Assembly (NCBI RefSeq): GCF_000614125.1
Contig: NZ_BAKJ01000002.1
Coordinates: 62,001 to 126,000, forward strand
Source of the DNA: Bacteroides rodentium JCM 16496
Lineage (GTDB): Bacteria > Bacteroidota > Bacteroidia > Bacteroidales > Bacteroidaceae
DNA length: 64,000 bases
Reading direction: 5' to 3'
A program made the translations under genes and the position numbers. The notes below the pieces were generated by a model. The model was not told the origin of the DNA. It did not search any database and saw nothing but the letters and a program-made list of their open reading frames with translations. Below, one piece after another: positions 51,357 to 60,773 of this stretch (position 1 is the stretch's first letter; each line of letters opens with the position of its first letter).

Positions 51357-54230
51357 ATGAAACGCAGACTCTGTTTTATTCTTTTCTTTTTAATAGGGGT
51401 TGCTTTTTCGTTGAAGGCGGAGTGGCAACGGCCAGTGACCAACTATACAAGACATGCCTATAGGGCCGGAAACCAAAACTGGATGCTGCAGCAGCATGAG
51501 AACGGTTGGTTGTATGTGGCCAATAACAAGGGGTTGCTGGAGTTTGACGGCACTTCCTGGGAGCTATATCCCATACCGGATGCCAGGGTGCGGGCCATGA
51601 AGATTGGGGCAGACAATCGTATTTACATCGGTGGGATTGGCCGTTTCGGCTATTTCACTCCAAACAGGTTGGGGGGATTGGACTATACCTGCCTTTCGGA
51701 TAATCTGCCCGGCAATTCGGTGGTTGGTGTTATTTGGAATATTTTGCAGGATAAGGGCAAAATGTATTTCCAGTCAGACCGTGGCCTGTTTTGTTGGGCA
51801 GATGGACGGGTGGACTATATAGAATCGGCCGATGAGATAAATGTTTCAGCAATACTCTATAATAAATTTTATATTGGTACACCCGAAGGAATGTCGGTGA
51901 TGGAGGATAATCATTTCCGGCTGATTCCGGAAACAGAAAAGCTGGGAAGGATTTCAAGCTTGCTGCCCTATAACGGCCAGGTGCTGATAGTGACTCGTTA
52001 CAATGGCTTGTTTGTTTATGACGGAGAAGCCATCCGCAAGTATGCGTGTGCGGCTGACGACTTCATGCGTCGCAATCGCATTTTTTGCGCGGCACTCCAC
52101 CAGTCGTTGCTGGCACTTGGCTCTGTGCAAGAAGGGGTTTGCCTTTTGGACTTGGAGAAAGGCGATACAGATATAATCTCCATCCACAATGGTTTGCAGA
52201 ATAAGACGGTTCTCTGCATGAACTTCGATAGGAAGAATAATCTTTGGCTGGGGCTGGATAATGGCATCGATTGTATTCGGTTGAGTTCTCCGGTCTATTC
52301 TTTATATGGCAGCAAGCCTGTCATCGGGTCGGGATACTCCTCTTGTCGGTATGGAGATAAACTGTATCTGGGCACCAATCAAGGACTTTACCGTACTGTT
52401 CTGCCCGAGGGACGGAGCAAGGAAGCGGCGATGGAATTTTTGCCTGAGACGGGCGGCCAGGTTTGGTCGTTCTTGCGTTACGACAACAAGTTGTTTTGTG
52501 CTTCGGACAATGGGGTTTATGTAATCGAGGGAGATAGGGTAGAACACCTGGACGGGCTCAGGGGAGTGAGGCAGCTGGTGGCACTGCCTGGTAGGCCGGA
52601 TGTATTGATAGCCGGTGCGTATGGCAAATATAGCGGACTGTATCTGTTGGAGAGGACTGCCGGTAGTTGGCAGGTGGTGTGCAGGCTCAAGAATTTTACT
52701 TATGCCGCCAAGAGCCTCATGGCCGAGGGGATGGGAAACATAGTGTGGATTACTAATAAGGATAGGGGAGTTTGCAGGGTGAGCCTTTCGGACAACCTGC
52801 GCGAGGTGGTTCATCTGAAGAAATACAACCATGTTTCTTTTCCTACCGGTGATGAGGCCTTGCTAGCGCGGGTGAGCAACGAGCTTGTGGTGGTCTCCTG
52901 TCATGGATTGTGGCGTTACAATCCGTTGACGGATGCGTTGGAAGAACACTCGGAGCTGGAGAATATGCTGGATGGCAAGGCGGCTTATACATATCTGACG
53001 ATGGATGTGTCCCATAACATCTGGTATGTGTCGGGTGGTTCCTTGAAGTTGTTGCGCTATGATGCGGTGAAGAATGTTTATACAAAGAATTCTCGTGACT
53101 TTTTTCTGAAGGGTTCCTTAATCGAGAATTATGAGCATGTAGGGGTTTATGGCGACGGGGCTATTGTTGGCACGGAAGAAGGGTTCTCGTTGGTGAAACC
53201 TTCGATGGTGGAAACTGGCAAGGAGCGGCTGGCCTTGCAGATACGTCATGTGTATCTGACCGGTCGTAAAGATTCGCTGATATACGGTCGAAGTTATCGC
53301 TACGAAGATGTGCCGGTAGTGGTCCCTTATAAGTACAACTCTCTTCGTATGGAGTATAATGTGAACAATTACGAGACAGCTTCTTCGGCTCTCTTCTCTT
53401 ACCGGTTGGGCAAGGGGGGCGACGAAGGAGAGTGGAGCGAGTATAGCGAGAACGCCATGAAAGAGTTCACCGGTCTGTATGAAGGCGACTATCTGTTCAG
53501 TGTCAAGCTGCTGACGGAGGAGGATGACGAACCTGTGATGACTTCTTTTTCGTTCAGGGTGCTGCCGCCCTGGTATCGCACCTGGTGGAGCCTGATGCTG
53601 TACGTGGTCGTCTCCTGCCTGATGCTGTATGCTGTGTATGTGCGGGTGGTGGCCAGCAGGAAGCGCCTGCTGTTGCAGAAAGAGCTGGAACTTTATCGGC
53701 AGAAGCAGGCGTTCGAGGAGGCCAGCGACTTGAAAGATAAAAAGATAGACTCCTTGAAAGAGGCCAATCTGCAGGCCGAACTGCAGCATAAGTCAGAAGA
53801 ACTGGTCCGCACCACATTGAACATTGTGCGTAAGAACGAGATGCTGATGGATATCAAGAAGGAAGTTTTAGGCATCTCGCACGCCGTCGGTGAAGAGAAT
53901 CTGGTTGCCCTTCGCCGCAAAACACTTCGTTTGCTGGGACACATCGACACGAACATCGAGCACGACGACGATTTGCAGGCTTTCCAGACTACTTTCGATT
54001 CGGTGCACCGCGACTTTTTCAGTAGGTTAGAGGAGGCATACCCCGAACTGAACAACAAGGATAAGCTGCTGTGTGCCTATATCAAGATGAATCTGCTTTC
54101 CAAGGAGATAGCTCCGTTAATGAATATTTCTCTGCGCGGGGTCGAAATCAGCCGCTACCGCCTGCGGAAGAAGTTGGGGCTGGAAGAAGGGGAGACCCTG
54201 CCGGGGTTTCTGCAGAAGTTCAGCAAGTAG
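51357..54230 (+). CDS. One-component membrane sensor-regulator: periplasmic propeller and Y_Y_Y domain, transmembrane helix, coiled coil, LuxR-like HTH
   Basis: 957 residues. A signal peptide (about 1-22) is followed by a two-component-regulator-type propeller to about residue 610, with short repeats such as GLLEFDGTSWELYP and IGGIGRFGYFTP. A Y_Y_Y domain follows (about 640-735, YKYNSLRMEYNVNNYETA). A transmembrane helix lies near 745-770 (LMLYVVVSCLMLYAVYV), then a long coiled coil (LKDKKIDSLKEANLQAELQ). The C-terminal HTH is LLSKEIAPLMNISLRGVEIS. There is no histidine-kinase or receiver domain, so this is not a hybrid two-component system: it must bind DNA while in the membrane. It is divergent from, and likely activates, the uronate-type PUL. 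Confidence 0.88.
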   Translation: MKRRLCFILFFLIGVAFSLKAEWQRPVTNYTRHAYRAGNQNWMLQQHENGWLYVANNKGLLEFDGTSWELYPIPDARVRAMKIGADNRIYIGGIGRFGYFTPNRLGGLDYTCLSDNLPGNSVVGVIWNILQDKGKMYFQSDRGLFCWADGRVDYIESADEINVSAILYNKFYIGTPEGMSVMEDNHFRLIPETEKLGRISSLLPYNGQVLIVTRYNGLFVYDGEAIRKYACAADDFMRRNRIFCAALHQSLLALGSVQEGVCLLDLEKGDTDIISIHNGLQNKTVLCMNFDRKNNLWLGLDNGIDCIRLSSPVYSLYGSKPVIGSGYSSCRYGDKLYLGTNQGLYRTVLPEGRSKEAAMEFLPETGGQVWSFLRYDNKLFCASDNGVYVIEGDRVEHLDGLRGVRQLVALPGRPDVLIAGAYGKYSGLYLLERTAGSWQVVCRLKNFTYAAKSLMAEGMGNIVWITNKDRGVCRVSLSDNLREVVHLKKYNHVSFPTGDEALLARVSNELVVVSCHGLWRYNPLTDALEEHSELENMLDGKAAYTYLTMDVSHNIWYVSGGSLKLLRYDAVKNVYTKNSRDFFLKGSLIENYEHVGVYGDGAIVGTEEGFSLVKPSMVETGKERLALQIRHVYLTGRKDSLIYGRSYRYEDVPVVVPYKYNSLRMEYNVNNYETASSALFSYRLGKGGDEGEWSEYSENAMKEFTGLYEGDYLFSVKLLTEEDDEPVMTSFSFRVLPPWYRTWWSLMLYVVVSCLMLYAVYVRVVASRKRLLLQKELELYRQKQAFEEASDLKDKKIDSLKEANLQAELQHKSEELVRTTLNIVRKNEMLMDIKKEVLGISHAVGEENLVALRRKTLRLLGHIDTNIEHDDDLQAFQTTFDSVHRDFFSRLEEAYPELNNKDKLLCAYIKMNLLSKEIAPLMNISLRGVEISRYRLRKKLGLEEGETLPGFLQKFSK

Positions 54231-54574
54231 GCAACCGATGTGATAGGTGAACGACCCGAGCTGGCCGACCGAACAACCCGGGTCGTTCGATTGGACAACC
54301 TTTGCCGTTCGATTGAACAACCCGGGTCGTTCACCTTCCGGATGGTATATTTACCCGGAGAAGCAGAAGAGAGAACAGCCATTGTACCTTCTACCGTTCG
54401 TGGTGTAGAGGTGCCTCTCATACATCTCCTGTGTTATTTTGAATTCTATTGATAACACCAATGTATGCTGGGCGCAAAGGTGAAAGAGGTGAAGGATAAC
54501 AACAACAAATTTATATCTGCCTCTGTTTTCCGTTTCGGGGGAGGCGATGCTTCTGTGCGTACCCTTTCGGACTG
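54231..54574. other. Gap between sensor-regulator and WbqC-family gene
   Basis: 344 bases between two converging genes. The first 100 bases hold GC-rich palindromic repeats (54244-54335) that could end transcription. The rest shows no gene, RNA or promoter that I can support. Confidence 0.6.
54244..54335. repeat. Direct and palindromic repeats with AACCCGGGTCGTTC core
   Basis: The 18-mer GAACAACCCGGGTCGTTC occurs exactly at 54271-54288 and 54315-54332, and a variant GAACGACCCGAGCTGGCC precedes them. Each unit is itself nearly palindromic. The ACCCGGGTT core also occurs at 13543-13604. Confidence 0.75.
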
Positions 54575-55240
54575 CTATTCACAGGTGCTCCGGGCGGCCC
54601 GTTCTTTGCAACTTTTCTGCAACACCAGCAGGCTTTCCGGTCCCATATTGAACAGCAAATCCACTATGCTCAGATTAGGCAGGAAACCCAGTTTCTCTTG
54701 GAACACCTGGTAATAGGGGTGTGGTGTAAATGCCGTGTCCTCCAGCATAAAGTCTTTCTTGGGGTGGATGCATTCGCGGAAGTCTGTCTCATCCGGAGTA
54801 AATTCGGTTCGGTACTCGGAGGTACGTTCCATATCGGGCTGTATGTCTATCAGCGAACAGACCATGTGACACAACTCTTCGTTGAAGTCGGCAAGGAATT
54901 CATATCTCTTTTCGTAGAAAGGGCGGAAGTCGTCTTTGTAATACTCAAAGAAAGGGGTATGGTTGTAGGCAGACTCTAAGGCATTCCAGTGCAGGTGCCG
55001 CCAGTTGCCGTGGTCGGAAATACGGATGTCGCGCACCGGGCATTTAGGGGAATCGGGCTTGACGGTGGGAATGGAGAGTGCCAGCTCACCGTCCGGTGCG
55101 GCAATGGTACAGCGGTTGCGGTAAGTCTGCTTCATATAGTGGTCGTGCTGCTCGATGAATACCTTGTCGTATGCCAGTAGTTTGGTGTAATACTCTACGG
55201 GTGCCAGATAGGCGGAAGAAAGAAAAACTGTTTTCATCAA
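54575..55240 (-). CDS. WbqC-family protein
   Basis: 221 residues matching the WbqC-like family, best known near O-antigen and polysaccharide genes and of uncertain reaction. Recognisable text: VFLSSAYLAPVEYYTKLLAYDKVFIEQ at the N-terminus (family motif YxPxxxYx), QTYRNRCTIAAPDG, and HWNALESAYNHTPFFEYYKDD. No signal peptide. It follows the second signal peptidase gene with an 85-base gap and closes the dapB-lepB-lepB-like operon. The start could be either of two adjacent ATG codons (55240 or 55237). Confidence 0.85.
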   Translation of the reverse strand: MMKTVFLSSAYLAPVEYYTKLLAYDKVFIEQHDHYMKQTYRNRCTIAAPDGELALSIPTVKPDSPKCPVRDIRISDHGNWRHLHWNALESAYNHTPFFEYYKDDFRPFYEKRYEFLADFNEELCHMVCSLIDIQPDMERTSEYRTEFTPDETDFRECIHPKKDFMLEDTAFTPHPYYQVFQEKLGFLPNLSIVDLLFNMGPESLLVLQKSCKERAARSTCE

Positions 55241-55247
55241 TATAATT

Positions 55248-55275
55248 ACGATTTACGATTAGACGATTTACGATT
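55248..55275. repeat. Short tandem repeat of ACGATTTACGATT
   Basis: Two adjoining copies (55248-55260 and 55263-55275) in the gap between the lepB-like and WbqC genes. Small and without known role. Confidence 0.55.
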
Positions 55276-55325
55276 GGAATGACTGTTCATTGTTGTACTT
55301 TCATTTTTATTCTTTCGTATGTTTG

Positions 55326-56257
55326 TCATTCCACCTTTTTCCACATCCTGCCCCATCGGTAACCGCTGAAAGGTCCTGTTCCCTTTTCTTTGGAGAACCA
55401 GATGACAGACGCCTTGCCTATGATGTGGTCTTCGGGGACGAAACCGAAAAGGCGGGAGTCCGAGAGATTGATGGCATTGTTGGCACCTACCCAGTAGTAG
55501 TCTTTGGTGAAATGGCAGTGTTGCACGGGCTTGCCTTCCACATAAAGGGTGTCGTTCTTGATTTCGGCCTGTTTCTTTTCGTGAAGTACCAGGGTATTTC
55601 GCAACAAAGTCTTGTTCCACGGATATACGCGTACGGCTTTGCCTTTGCTGGGGATTATCAGAGGTTTCAGCATCTCCATAGAATCTTCCTTGACAATGGG
55701 CTCTATCCAGCACTTTCCGTTCATGGCTTGTTCCAGCAAGTAGTGTTCATAGCGGCTGAAGCTGCGTATATTCTTTGTTGAATCCTGCCCCAATAGTTTG
55801 TTGGGAGCGATGGAAAGAATGGACAGTAATGAATCCAGCTGCCGTTCCCGTCCTCGGGGATAGGAATAAAGGAACTTCTGGTCGGGTGCATTCTTCTCGG
55901 AAGGAATCACAGAAAAGAGCGAATCTATCAGCAAGGTATCTCCGGGAGTACCGATGCAACGGCTGATAAAGACCTCCCGCCGGTCAATCACGGGTTCTGA
56001 AAGATTGGCAGGATTGTTGAATACAAGAATATCCTCTTTCTGCACCGCTCTGTCCGCCCAGCGATGATACCCCACAGCTTCATGAAAGGCAGTCGCAGGC
56101 CGTAGCTCCACTTGTCCACAAGAATACGCTCACCCCGGTACAGTGAATTTTCCATGCCGGAAGAAGGGATAAGATAGGAAGTAGCCACACAACCCCGAAG
56201 CAACACCACGACGAATGCCACTCCGATTATTGCCATTGCCATCTTCTTACTCTTCAT
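55326..56257 (-). CDS. Signal peptidase I paralogue lacking both catalytic residues (pseudoenzyme; one frameshift)
   Basis: Reconstructed 310 residues from the ATG at 56257, with an N-terminal membrane anchor (MAIIGVAFVVVLL). It keeps the S26 fold: box B-like YLIPSSGMENSLYRGERILV, a box D-like RREVFISRCIGTPGDTL, and a C-terminal box E (WVGANNAINLSDSRLFGFVP). The catalytic Ser that should precede Met is Gly34, and the general-base Lys before Arg is Ser99. Both changes are clean substitutions, away from the break near 56072 (one G lost from a G run). It follows the intact lepB by 68 bases. An inactive partner or chaperone role is inferred. Confidence 0.82.
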
Positions 56258-56272
56258 ATAAATTGAAAGTTG

Positions 56273-56321
56273 AAAATTGAAAGGTGAAAATGGGAACTGG
56301 CAATTTTCACCTTTCAATTTT
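56273..56321. repeat. Perfect 19-base inverted repeat between the two lepB genes
   Basis: AAAATTGAAAGGTGAAAAT (56273-56291) and ATTTTCACCTTTCAATTTT (56303-56321) pair without mismatch around an 11-base loop. It sits between the lepB stop and the lepB-like start and could work as a weak terminator or RNA-stability hairpin. Confidence 0.8.
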
Positions 56322-56325
56322 CCGT

Positions 56326-57819
56326 TTATTTAATGCCGTCCACCCACTTGAATATCCGGTTCCAACGTATCTTACCGTCAAACCAGCCTCGGTCTTTGTC
56401 CAGTGACAACCATACTACGATAGGCTTTCCTACGACATGGTCTTCCGGCACAAAACCCCAGTATCGGGAGTCGGCGGAGTTATGGCGGTTGTCGCCCATC
56501 ATCCAGTAGTAGTCCATGCGGAAGGTATAAGAATCCGTCTTTTCGCCGTTGATGTAAATGCCGTCTTCCTTCACTTCCAGTTTGTTGCCTTCATAGGCCA
56601 CGATGCAACGCTCATAGATGGGCAGGTTATCCTCGGTCAGCTTGATGGTGGCACCTTTGGCGGGAATCCAGATGGGACCGTAGTCATCGCGGGTCCATTG
56701 GGTGTAGAGATTCAACGGATACATCTGTCCGGAGAAATCTCCCGGTTCGATGATAATATTACTGATGAGTTTCTTGTTGCCCGAAAGGGTCTCGTACATC
56801 TTTTTGGTGAGCGGAAGATGATAGACCGGTGCCAGTCTTCCTTGGGCATCCCGGCGGTCCAATCCCATTTCAATCAGATTCTCTTCCCAGCCCAGACCGT
56901 CGGTCATCAGTGTCTGGTCTTCTTTGCTGATACCCAGTTCACGGAACATATCATCGGTGATATAGGGCCCCGTTGTCTGTACAAAGTAGTTGAACTGCAT
57001 TTCTGTAGGGTTCTCGATGGCTTTGCCGTCGATGTATACTTGTCCTTTCTTGATTTGCAATGTATCGCCGGGCAGGCCTACGCAACGTTTTACATAATTT
57101 TCACGACGGTCGACGGGGCGTATGACAATGTCACCGTACATTCTCGGATTGGAACGGATGAGGTTACGTCCGGCATTGTAGTACAAATCATAGACGGTAC
57201 GTTGCTGTTTGCGTGTCAGACTGTCCATATTCACTTTGTTGGGATACACGCGTTTTCCTTCTTCATAAGCAAGGGTATAGAAGTCTGTCTGCTGGAAATT
57301 GGTGGCTACCGTGTCGCCTGCCGGGAAGTTGAACACCACAATATCGTTCAGTTTCACTTTGCCGAAGCCCGGCACACGTTTGTATTCCCATTGGGGCCAT
57401 TCGATGTACGATTTAGTGTTGAACACCGGCAGCGTATGTTGTGCCAACGGCATGGAAAGCGGTGTATTTGGTACGCGCGGACCATAGCTCATCTTGCTGA
57501 CGTAAAGGAAATCGCCTACCAGCAAGGATTTCTCCAATGAGGAAGACGGTATCTGATAATTCTGGAACACATAGATATTTACGAAGTAAACGGCTACCAG
57601 CGCAAATACGATGGCATCCACCCAACTCATGATGCTGCGTACGGCAGGGTTCTCTGATTTCTTCCAGAACCCCCAGGGTATCTTCTTACTGATGTAGATG
57701 TCAAAAATGAAAGGTAGTACAATCAGTCCCAGCCAGCTTTTTACCCAAACCAGAAAGGCAAGGTAGAGCAGGGTGACTATACTGAATTTAATCCATTGGG
57801 CGCGTGTTGCTTGTCTCAT
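56326..57819 (-). CDS. lepB: Signal peptidase I
   Basis: 497 residues, longer than the E. coli enzyme but usual for Bacteroidetes, with extra membrane helices at the N-terminus (VTLLYLAFLVWVKSWLG, IVFALVAVYFVNIYVF). It removes signal peptides from exported proteins at the periplasmic face. Catalytic Ser94 lies in YQIPSSSLEKSLL and the base Lys244 in RRENYVKRCVGLPGD. The C-terminal GDNRHNSADSRYWGFVP is box E. It sits 40 bases after dapB and 68 bases before the inactive paralogue. No frame breaks. Confidence 0.95.
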   Translation of the reverse strand: MRQATRAQWIKFSIVTLLYLAFLVWVKSWLGLIVLPFIFDIYISKKIPWGFWKKSENPAVRSIMSWVDAIVFALVAVYFVNIYVFQNYQIPSSSLEKSLLVGDFLYVSKMSYGPRVPNTPLSMPLAQHTLPVFNTKSYIEWPQWEYKRVPGFGKVKLNDIVVFNFPAGDTVATNFQQTDFYTLAYEEGKRVYPNKVNMDSLTRKQQRTVYDLYYNAGRNLIRSNPRMYGDIVIRPVDRRENYVKRCVGLPGDTLQIKKGQVYIDGKAIENPTEMQFNYFVQTTGPYITDDMFRELGISKEDQTLMTDGLGWEENLIEMGLDRRDAQGRLAPVYHLPLTKKMYETLSGNKKLISNIIIEPGDFSGQMYPLNLYTQWTRDDYGPIWIPAKGATIKLTEDNLPIYERCIVAYEGNKLEVKEDGIYINGEKTDSYTFRMDYYWMMGDNRHNSADSRYWGFVPEDHVVGKPIVVWLSLDKDRGWFDGKIRWNRIFKWVDGIK

Positions 57820-57859
57820 TGGTTTCAGTTTATGAGTTTATAAATTTATGAGTTTGGGG

Positions 57860-58624
57860 TTATTCATTCAAAAAGGGAAACAGGTCGTTCATACCCAAGA
57901 ACCCTTCGTGCTTGGCGGTATATTCGGCAGCAAGAACAGCTCCCAAGGCAAATCCCCTGCGATTCTTGGCATCGTGGGTAATAGTGATGCTGTCGGCCTC
58001 GGAATCGTAGCGGATGCTGTGGATGCCCGGTACTTCTCCTTCGCGGATAGAACTTATGGGTAGCTCATTGGCTGCACATTCCGTAGGACCCGAAACAGTC
58101 CCGTCGGGAGCTTGGAAAGTTCCTTCTACCCATTTGTCCTTACGGTCGAGATTCTCCAGAATACCTTCGGCAAGCGTGATGGCCGTACCGCTCGGAGCGT
58201 CCATCTTGTGGATGTGGTGCGTTTCGCTCATTGTCACATCATAGGCAGGGAACTGGTTCATTATCTTTGAGAGGTACTTGTTGACAGCAGAGAATATGCT
58301 TACTCCCAAGCTGAAGTTGGATGACCAGAACAATGTTTTGCCACCTTCGGTGCAAAGCTTCTTCACTTCGTCTCCATGTTCCGCCATCCATCCCGTACTG
58401 CCGGATACCAATTTGACTCCGGCCTGGAATGCCTTCATATAGTTGTTGTATGCCACCATGGGATTGGTGAACTCTATGGCAACGTCGGCGCTCTTGAAGG
58501 CTGCCGATTCAAAGTCTTCCTGGTTGTCGACATCGATGATGCTTACAATTTCGTGTCCGCGGCCAAGGGCTATCTTTTCGATTTCCTTGCCCATTTTTCC
58601 GTAGCCGATTAATGCGATTTTCAT
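57860..58624 (-). CDS. dapB: 4-hydroxy-tetrahydrodipicolinate reductase
   Basis: A 254-residue cytoplasmic enzyme of lysine/diaminopimelate synthesis. It has the NAD(P)H-binding start KIALIGYGKMGKEIE, the motif EFTNPMVAYNNY, WSSNFSLGVSIFS, and the substrate-binding/catalytic signature ETHHIHKMDAPSGTA. Length is typical. First gene of the operon with the two signal peptidase genes and the WbqC gene, driven by the -7 element at 58669-58677. Confidence 0.97.
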   Translation of the reverse strand: MKIALIGYGKMGKEIEKIALGRGHEIVSIIDVDNQEDFESAAFKSADVAIEFTNPMVAYNNYMKAFQAGVKLVSGSTGWMAEHGDEVKKLCTEGGKTLFWSSNFSLGVSIFSAVNKYLSKIMNQFPAYDVTMSETHHIHKMDAPSGTAITLAEGILENLDRKDKWVEGTFQAPDGTVSGPTECAANELPISSIREGEVPGIHSIRYDSEADSITITHDAKNRRGFALGAVLAAEYTAKHEGFLGMNDLFPFLNE

Positions 58625-58668
58625 TGTTTCTATCTGTTTTTATTTAGTTTATCAACAAACTATAGGTC

Positions 58669-58677
58669 GCAAAGATA
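58669..58677 (-). promoter_or_regulatory. -7 promoter element for the dapB operon
   Basis: The minus strand reads TATCTTTGC, a full TAnnTTTG match, 45 bases before the dapB start. It is divergent from the element at 58688-58696. Confidence 0.6.
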
Positions 58678-58687
58678 ATCTTTTTCT

Positions 58688-58696
58688 TACATTTGT
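58688..58696 (+). promoter_or_regulatory. -7 promoter element for the DUF2851 gene
   Basis: TACATTTGT matches TAnnTTTG, 25 bases before the start at 58721. Confidence 0.5.
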
Positions 58697-58720
58697 GCTC
58701 AACATTAACGTCTTGTTAAC

Positions 58721-59990
58721 ATGGAACAACTACTGCATTATGTTTGGAAGCACAAAATATTTCCTTTGTCAGCACTCCAAACAACCTCCGGCCGGCCGGT
58801 AGAAGTGATAGATCCCGGTTTGCCGAACATGAATGCAGGCCCCGATTTCTTTAATGCCAAACTGAAAATAGACGGCACGCTTTGTAGCAACGTCGAAGTG
58901 CATACGCAGGCGTCAGACTGGCTGCTTCATAGGCACGACCGTGACAAGGCATATGATACCGTCATTCTGCACGTAGTGGGCGAATCGAATTGTGATGTGT
59001 ACCGCACGAACGGTGAGCTGGTTCCTCAGATGGTGCTCACCTGCCCCGACACTGTCCGCTTGCGTTATGAAGAGCTTCGGCAGACAGAGATTTATCCTCC
59101 TGCTATTCCATCCTTGCCTCCCTTCCGAAGCTGACCGTCCACTCCTGGCTGTCCGCTTTGCAGGTAGAGCGCTTTGAGCAGAAAGCACATGTCATATCCC
59201 GGCGGCTCGAACGTTGCAATCATCATTGGGAGGATGTTTTCTTCATTACCCTTGCCCGTAACTTCGGCTTCGGACTGAATGGGGATGCCTTCGAGGCATG
59301 GGCAAACCGCCTTCCATTCCGCGCCGTAGACAAGCATCGGGACAGTCTGTTTCAGGTGGAGGCTTTCTTCCTGGGGCAGGCTGGTCTGTTGGAGGAGGAC
59401 TTGGCAGAGGCGGATGAGTATTATCTGAAACTTCAGAAAGAATTCCGATACCTGCAACATAAGTTCGAACTGCCTGCTCCTATGTCCGTTGAGCAGTGGC
59501 GTTTTCTGCGTCTTCGTCCCGATAACTTTCCGCATGTGCGTCTGGCGCAGCTTGCCGGTCTGTATCACAAGGAGCAGGCACTCTTCTCGCGTATCATGGA
59601 GGCGGAAACGCTGGAAGCGGTGAAGAAGATACTTGCTGCCAATACTTCCGTGTATTGGGAGGAGCATTTCAACTTCAGAAAGGTTTCACCCCGGAGGGAA
59701 AAGCGGGTAGGGGATGGCGCCTTGAATCTGATTGCCATCAATACGGTCATCCCGTTTCTTTATGCTTATGGCCTGCACAAGGCCGATGACATCTTGTGTG
59801 ACCGTGCCACCCGTTTCCTTGAATCCTTGAAGGCCGAAAACAACCACGTAACCCGTCTTTGGATGGTGCCGGCCTGCCGGTATCTACCGCTGCCGATTCG
59901 CAGGCATTGCTCCAACTTCAGAAGGAATATTGTGACAGGAAAGACTGTTTGCGTTGCCGGTTTGGTTACGAGTATTTGCGGCGTAGATGA
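58721..59990 (+). CDS. DUF2851-family protein (two frameshifts)
   Basis: Reconstructed 423 residues of the DUF2851 family, which is conserved in Bacteroidetes and of unknown function. Recognised text: EQLLHYVWKHKIFPL at the start, VEVIDPGLPNMNAGPDFFNAKLKID, NVEVHTQASDWLLHRHDRD, and the basic Cys-rich end EYCDRKDCLRCRFGYEYL. Breaks near 59100 and 59863 fit loss of one base each. After the second repair the true stop is TGA at 59988-59990, and the last residues run as GAGLPVSTAADSQALLQLQK. It is a stand-alone gene, divergent from dapB. Confidence 0.85.
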
Positions 59991-59994
59991 TGGT

Positions 59995-60103
59995 TTAATG
60001 TGCTAATATGGGTAATGTGCCAATGTGCTGCGCTGTGTTTCTGTTATGTCTTTACACCGCAGGTTATTGGCATATTAGCACATTACCCATATTAGCACAT
60101 TAA
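59995..60103. repeat. Inverted repeat with TTAATGTGCTAATATGGGTAAT arms
   Basis: The left arm starts TTAATGTGCTAATATGGGTA (59995). The right arm ends CCATATTAGCACATTAA (60103) and holds the unit twice. The same 13-mer TTAATGTGCTAAT stands at 18348. It fills the gap between DUF2851 and DUF4348. Confidence 0.75.
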
Positions 60104-60114
60104 ATTTTTATCAT

Positions 60115-60123
60115 TATCTTTGC
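60115..60123 (+). promoter_or_regulatory. -7 promoter element for the DUF4348 gene
   Basis: TATCTTTGC is a full TAnnTTTG match, 24 bases before the start at 60147, directly after the inverted repeat. Confidence 0.55.
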
Positions 60124-60146
60124 GCATTGAAAAATAATCCGAGTAT

Positions 60147-60659
60147 ATGAATGCTATCCGCTTTGTTTTTGGTCTGTTTGCGGCACTCATGCTGACGACT
60201 CTCAATAGTCAGGCTGCCGAAGAGGAGGATTTCAAGACATTCCTCCAGAAATTCACGTCCAGTGCTTCATTCCAGTATTCCCGAATCAAGTTTCCTTTGA
60301 AGTCTCCCATCGCCCTCTTGAAGGATGACGGTGAGACGGAACAGACTTTTCCCTTCACCCGCGAGAAGTGGGCACTGCTGGACGAGGAAACGCTGAAGGA
60401 AGGACGTACTACCGAAGAGGAGGGAGGTACCTATATCTCTCACTTCACTGTCAATGAACCTGCCCATAAAGAGTTTGAAGCAGGCTATGATGAATCAGAA
60501 CCTTCCCTTCGTGTGGTCTTTGAACTGACAAACGGCAAGTGGTATGTCACCGACTGCTATAACGACTGGTACAACTTCGATCTCCCTATCAATGAACTGG
60601 AAGAAACTATTCAGGCGGTACAAGAGGAAAACAAGGCTTTCGAAGAACTTCATCCTTGA
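60147..60659 (+). CDS. DUF4348-family secreted protein
   Basis: 170 residues with signal peptide LFAALMLTTLNSQAA. The body (FKTFLQKFTSSASFQYSRIKFPL, LKDDGETEQTFPF, FELTNGKWYVTDCYNDWYNF) matches the DUF4348 family, small secreted or periplasmic proteins of Bacteroides with a cystatin/NTF2-like look and no known activity. Single gene with its own promoter. It lies 114 bases before the DUF6250 gene and may not be connected with it. Confidence 0.78.
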   Translation: MNAIRFVFGLFAALMLTTLNSQAAEEEDFKTFLQKFTSSASFQYSRIKFPLKSPIALLKDDGETEQTFPFTREKWALLDEETLKEGRTTEEEGGTYISHFTVNEPAHKEFEAGYDESEPSLRVVFELTNGKWYVTDCYNDWYNFDLPINELEETIQAVQEENKAFEELHP

Positions 60660-60773
60660 TGAAGTGGGGGCAGAAATCCGCCTCAATCATTATTTTATCC
60701 TTCTTCTGTACGATTTATGCCCCCCTTTTCCCAAAAAGAGGGGTTTCTTTGTACCGTACTAATACATTGGAAT

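Noticed and set aside
51357..54230. Hybrid two-component system sensor kinase
   Set aside because: After the Y_Y_Y domain there is no histidine-kinase H or N box and no receiver Asp, only a coiled coil and HTH.
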